In this document: positions 6,567 through 9,089 of the stretch, piece by piece | Layout: each line of letters starts with the position of its first letter | How positions within the stretch are numbered: position 1 is the first letter of the stretch | NCBI GenBank assembly: GCA_023249815.1 | Contig: JAHFBX010000093.1 | Coordinates: 1-9,089, forward strand | Direction of reading: 5' to 3' | Length of the DNA: 9,089 bases | DNA from: Candidatus Eiseniibacteriota bacterium | GTDB taxonomy: Bacteria; Eisenbacteria; RBG-16-71-46 | Notes under the pieces: generated by a model | Database searches by the model: none | What the model saw: only the letters and a program-made list of their open reading frames with translations | Told to the model about the DNA's origin: nothing | Translations under genes and position numbers: made by a program

Positions 6567-7808
6567 ATGGACACGAATCAAGGTACGCCCGCGCCCACTC
6601 CCCCGCCTGATGTCGACGCGGCCTCCCACGCGATCGGGGGCGAAGCCGTGGCGAATCGAGCCGCGGAAGACGCGCGTGCCGAAGCGTTCCAGGTCGCGAC
6701 CGCCCGCGACGAGGCGCTGCGCGTAGCCCAGGCCGTGGGCGGCATGGCGCATCACGGCCTCAAGCGTTGGACGGCGCTCGTGTTCCTGGGAGCGATCGCC
6801 GCGTTCGTGGCGGGCCGCCCCGACGCGGCGCTGTTCCTCGCCGTGGCGGGCATGTTCGCGCTCAGCCAGTCGTGGGACGCGCGCGATCGGGCACGCACGG
6901 GCGATCCGTTCACGGACGGGCCGTTGATCCCCGGTGACTTCGGCCACGCGCTTCGGCTCGGTGTGCCGCTCCTGCCGCCGCTCGTCGGCGCGATCTTTTA
7001 CTTCGGGTTCGGGGCCTACGCTCGCACGCTCGACACGAGCCCCGATCATTCCGTGGCGTCCTACTGGTGTTTCGGCGCGGTATTCATCTGCCTGATGCTC
7101 GCGCTCCCGCCCGTGACGCGCGCCGTGGCGGGCGTGTTCATGCGGGGCTCGCCTCCCACCCACACCGTCCGCCTCACCGCCGCGCTGTCCGTGGTGGTGC
7201 TGCTGCTCCCGGTTCCCGTGCGCCTCCTGTTCGACGAGTTCCTGCGCGTGCTCACGACCCAGACCCAGCCGCTCGCCGACGTCGGCGGCCTCGTCGCGCA
7301 GCTCGCTGGCGAGGTGCTGTTCGCCGCCGCCGCGGTCGGGCTGTGGGTGGCGCGCGACCTACGCGCGGTGTGCGACCGGCTGGGCCTCGGGCGGATGGGA
7401 ACGCGCGAGTGGCTCGTGGCCGCGGCGGGGCTCGCGGCGGTGATCGGGCTCAACGCGGGCATGGAGTGGCTCGAGCGCACGCACCTGCACCACCTGTGGG
7501 CCGAGGACCAGGCCATGGGCAGGCTTATCGCGGGCGATCTCTCCCTCGCGGGTGTGCTGGCTCTGGGCGTGAGCGCGGGCGTGGGCGAGGAACTGCTCGT
7601 GCGCGGCGCGCTCCAGCCGCGCGTCGGCGTGCTGTGGGCGTCGGTGCTGTTCGCCGCCGGTCACGTGCAGTACACGTGGTTCGGGATGGCCACGATCCTG
7701 TTGCTCGGCGTGACGCTCGGTCTCGTCCGGCGATTCACGAACACGACCACAGCCATCACGGTGCACGCGCTCTACGACATCGTCGCGGCGATCGGCACCA
7801 CGTCGTAG
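6567..7808 (+). CDS. CPBP-family (CAAX-type) intramembrane metalloprotease
   Basis: The 413-residue polytopic membrane protein belongs to the CPBP/Abi family, related to Rce1 glutamyl proteases. In bacteria these are putative proteases, often of unknown substrate. The active-site motifs are visible in the last quarter: EELLVR (E341, E342, R346), FAAGH (F362 to H366) and HALYD (H400, D404), the third with Asp where many members have Asn. About eight hydrophobic segments lie between residues 65 and 410. The first 60 residues are soluble: a Pro/Thr-rich start, then an Ala/Glu/Arg-rich helix (about 28-56) that could form a coiled coil. ATG 6567 is the first codon giving a plausible N-terminus; its Shine-Dalgarno is weak, with GGAG 19 bases upstream. 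It is divergent from moaD and converges on the methyltransferase gene with a 3-bp gap. No partner indicates its substrate. Confidence 0.9.
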   Translation: MDTNQGTPAPTPPPDVDAASHAIGGEAVANRAAEDARAEAFQVATARDEALRVAQAVGGMAHHGLKRWTALVFLGAIAAFVAGRPDAALFLAVAGMFALSQSWDARDRARTGDPFTDGPLIPGDFGHALRLGVPLLPPLVGAIFYFGFGAYARTLDTSPDHSVASYWCFGAVFICLMLALPPVTRAVAGVFMRGSPPTHTVRLTAALSVVVLLLPVPVRLLFDEFLRVLTTQTQPLADVGGLVAQLAGEVLFAAAAVGLWVARDLRAVCDRLGLGRMGTREWLVAAAGLAAVIGLNAGMEWLERTHLHHLWAEDQAMGRLIAGDLSLAGVLALGVSAGVGEELLVRGALQPRVGVLWASVLFAAGHVQYTWFGMATILLLGVTLGLVRRFTNTTTAITVHALYDIVAAIGTTS

Positions 7809-7811
7809 CGG

Positions 7812-8645
7812 TCAGTTCACCGGGCGCACCGCGCGCGAGGCGATGTAGCTCGCCATGTAGCGCCCGAGCGTGGTTTCCGGCCAGCGGTCCTCGAACATCG
7901 CGGTGAGCACGAATCCCGCGTCGAGCTGGCCGCCGAGCTGGTCCTCGAGCGTGTGCCCGAACGACAGCGGTTCACCGCTCGCCTCGCGCTGCGCGCGCTC
8001 CTCCGGCGTGGCGTCCGTCACGTCCGAGTAGGGTAGCGAGTGGCGCACGATCAGCTCGCCGCGCTCGTAGGCCACGGCATCGAACAGGTACTCCACGGGG
8101 TTCGTGAACCCCGCGAGCAGCACGCCACCCGGACGCAGCACGCGGAACGCCTCGCGCCACACCGGGCGCACGTGGGGCACGAACGCGTTCGAGCACGGGT
8201 GGAACACCAGCGCGAACGAGCGGTCGGCGAACGCGGACAGGTCGCGCATGTCCCCGAGCACGCTGGTGATCGCCAGTCGCTCGCGCCGCGCCACGACCTG
8301 GTCCTGCTCGAGCTGGCGAGGCGAGTTGTCGAGCACGGTCACGCGCGCTCCCGCCGCCGCGAGGATGGGTGCCTGTTGCCCGCCGCCGCCCGCCAGGCAT
8401 AACACCGGCTCGCCGGCGAGTGGCGGATACCACTCGCGTGGGACCGGCTTCGTGGGCGTGAGATCGATGTTCCATTCACCGCGCCGCGCGGCCTCGATGG
8501 CGGCGTGCTCCACGGGCAGTGTCCAGCGATTGGCGCGGGCCACCATCGCGTCCCACGCGCCGCGGTTCACGCGGGCGATCTCGTCCCGCGCCAAGGGCTC
8601 GCTCGCATGGGCATGGTCGCGTTGCTCGTCCGGCTCGCGCTGCAT
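7812..8645 (-). CDS. Class I SAM-dependent methyltransferase
   Basis: The 277-residue soluble protein has a Rossmann-type SAM-binding core of the Methyltransf_11/25 type; its substrate is unknown. Motif I is VLCLAGGGGQQAPILAAAGA (81-100), followed by VTVLDNSPRQL with D106 as the likely ribose-binding acid. GDMRDLSAFADRSFALVF (131-148) covers motifs II to III and VLRPGGVLLAGF is the post-III strand. The N-terminal region with NRGAWDAMV (28-36) fits methyltransferases that begin with a helix over the active site. I chose ATG 8645, 8 bases after the preceding stop. An open frame continues upstream to 8774, but that part overlaps the hydrolase gene and is Arg/Gly/Ala shadow sequence. It is the second gene of a two-gene operon with the UPF0173-like hydrolase. 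Small-molecule methylation is more likely than RNA methylation, but this is inference. Confidence 0.9.
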   Translation of the reverse strand: MQREPDEQRDHAHASEPLARDEIARVNRGAWDAMVARANRWTLPVEHAAIEAARRGEWNIDLTPTKPVPREWYPPLAGEPVLCLAGGGGQQAPILAAAGARVTVLDNSPRQLEQDQVVARRERLAITSVLGDMRDLSAFADRSFALVFHPCSNAFVPHVRPVWREAFRVLRPGGVLLAGFTNPVEYLFDAVAYERGELIVRHSLPYSDVTDATPEERAQREASGEPLSFGHTLEDQLGGQLDAGFVLTAMFEDRWPETTLGRYMASYIASRAVRPVN

Positions 8646-8653
8646 GCCACGCG

Positions 8654-9089
8654 CTACCGCAGCGTCTCGCCCGGCTTGGGCGCCACGACCTCGGCCTCGA
8701 CCCCCTGGCGCTCGAGCTCGACGCGTAGCGCGTCCGGCGTACCGGTGAGCGCGGGGAACGTGCCGTAGTGGCACGGCACCACCCAGCGCGCGCGCACGAG
8801 CCGTGCGGCGTAGGCCGCTTCGCGTGGGCCCATCGTGTAGAGGTCCCCGATTGGCAGGATCGCCACGTCGGGGCGATAGAGGTCGCCCACGATCTGCATG
8901 TCCATCGTCGGGCCGGTGTCACCGGCGAAGTAGAGCGTGGCGTCGTTCTCGAGCCTGATGACGAACCCCGCCGGGTCACCGCCGTACACGCGGGCGTCAC
9001 CACCGTCGAAGCTGCTCGAATGCGTGGCGTGCGTCATGGTCACGCGGAGCCCTGCCGCGTTCACGGAGCCACCCTTGTTCATGCCGATG
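8654..9089 (-). CDS. UPF0173-type metal-dependent hydrolase (metallo-beta-lactamase fold), partial
   Basis: Only the C-terminal part of the gene is present; the frame stays open to the right edge, so the start and first metal motif (HxHxDH) are outside the window. Counting from the ATG at 9082, which is an internal Met in the conserved MNKGG segment, the visible motifs are VTMTHATHSSSF (14-25), YGGDPAGFVIRLE (33-45), YFAGDTGPTMDM (51-62) with metal ligand D55, LPIGDLYTMGP (76-86), and CHYGTFP with metal ligand H105. This order is diagnostic of the UPF0173/YtkL group of the metallo-beta-lactamase superfamily, whose physiological substrate is not established. It is separated by 8 bp from the methyltransferase gene and is probably cotranscribed with it. 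Confidence 0.93.
   Translation of the reverse strand, partial: IGMNKGGSVNAAGLRVTMTHATHSSSFDGGDARVYGGDPAGFVIRLENDATLYFAGDTGPTMDMQIVGDLYRPDVAILPIGDLYTMGPREAAYAARLVRARWVVPCHYGTFPALTGTPDALRVELERQGVEAEVVAPKPGETLR

Noticed and set aside
8646..8774. Upstream extension of the methyltransferase start to 8774.
   Set aside because: It would overlap the hydrolase gene by over 100 bases with low-complexity Arg/Gly sequence. ATG 8645, 8 bases after the hydrolase stop, gives a normal N-terminus.
1..9089. Defence island, CRISPR array, mobile element or biosynthetic cluster.
   Set aside because: No direct-repeat array, transposase, integrase, nuclease, toxin or synthase motif is visible. The genes are housekeeping or envelope types with uniform composition.

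Overview
The window is about 9.1 kb of high-GC (roughly 70%) chromosomal DNA from a Gram-negative-type (diderm) aerobic or respiring bacterium. The reasons are the ETF:ubiquinone oxidoreductase, a lipoprotein and the strong G/C third-position bias. The secreted QGYWKTHP-type protein and the GC content fit an environmental phylum such as Eisenbacteria, Gemmatimonadota or Myxococcota, but I cannot fix the lineage from this sequence. I see no tRNA, rRNA, CRISPR array, insertion sequence, integrase, phage gene or defence module. Most of the window is ordinary housekeeping content.

Layout. Positions 1-1668 (+) hold an ETF:ubiquinone oxidoreductase gene missing its first codons. It converges on a secreted protein of unknown function (1856-2809, -). 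A 182-bp, locally AT-rich divergent intergenic region follows. Next on the + strand come a tryptophan-rich DUF6600-like lipoprotein (2992-4035) and, 29 bp later, epoxyqueuosine reductase queG (about 4065-5195). Converging on queG is a minus-strand operon read from right to left: moaD (6526-6281), a GNAT acetyltransferase (6291-5623) and moaE (5630-5208), with overlapping gene ends. Divergent from moaD is a CPBP (CAAX-type) intramembrane protease (6567-7808, +). It converges, with a 3-bp gap, on a class I methyltransferase (8645-7812, -). Upstream of that methyltransferase in the same operon lies a UPF0173-type metallo-beta-lactamase-fold hydrolase that runs off the right edge.

How the genes work together. 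MoaD and MoaE would together form molybdopterin synthase, which puts the dithiolene sulfurs into the molybdenum cofactor. The acetyltransferase lies between them and overlaps both. QueG performs the last step of queuosine tRNA modification. ETF:QO feeds electrons from acyl-CoA dehydrogenases into the quinone pool. The other proteins are envelope or general enzymes with no clear shared pathway.

The most notable observation is that moaE carries an in-frame amber codon at codon 51. The flanking sequence stays in frame, and an ATG lies 3 bases after the stop. The gene is therefore a nonsense-interrupted pseudogene, a naturally split MoaE, or a sequencing error. I found no convincing undescribed system. 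The moaD-GNAT-moaE arrangement and the orphan secreted protein are the best leads.
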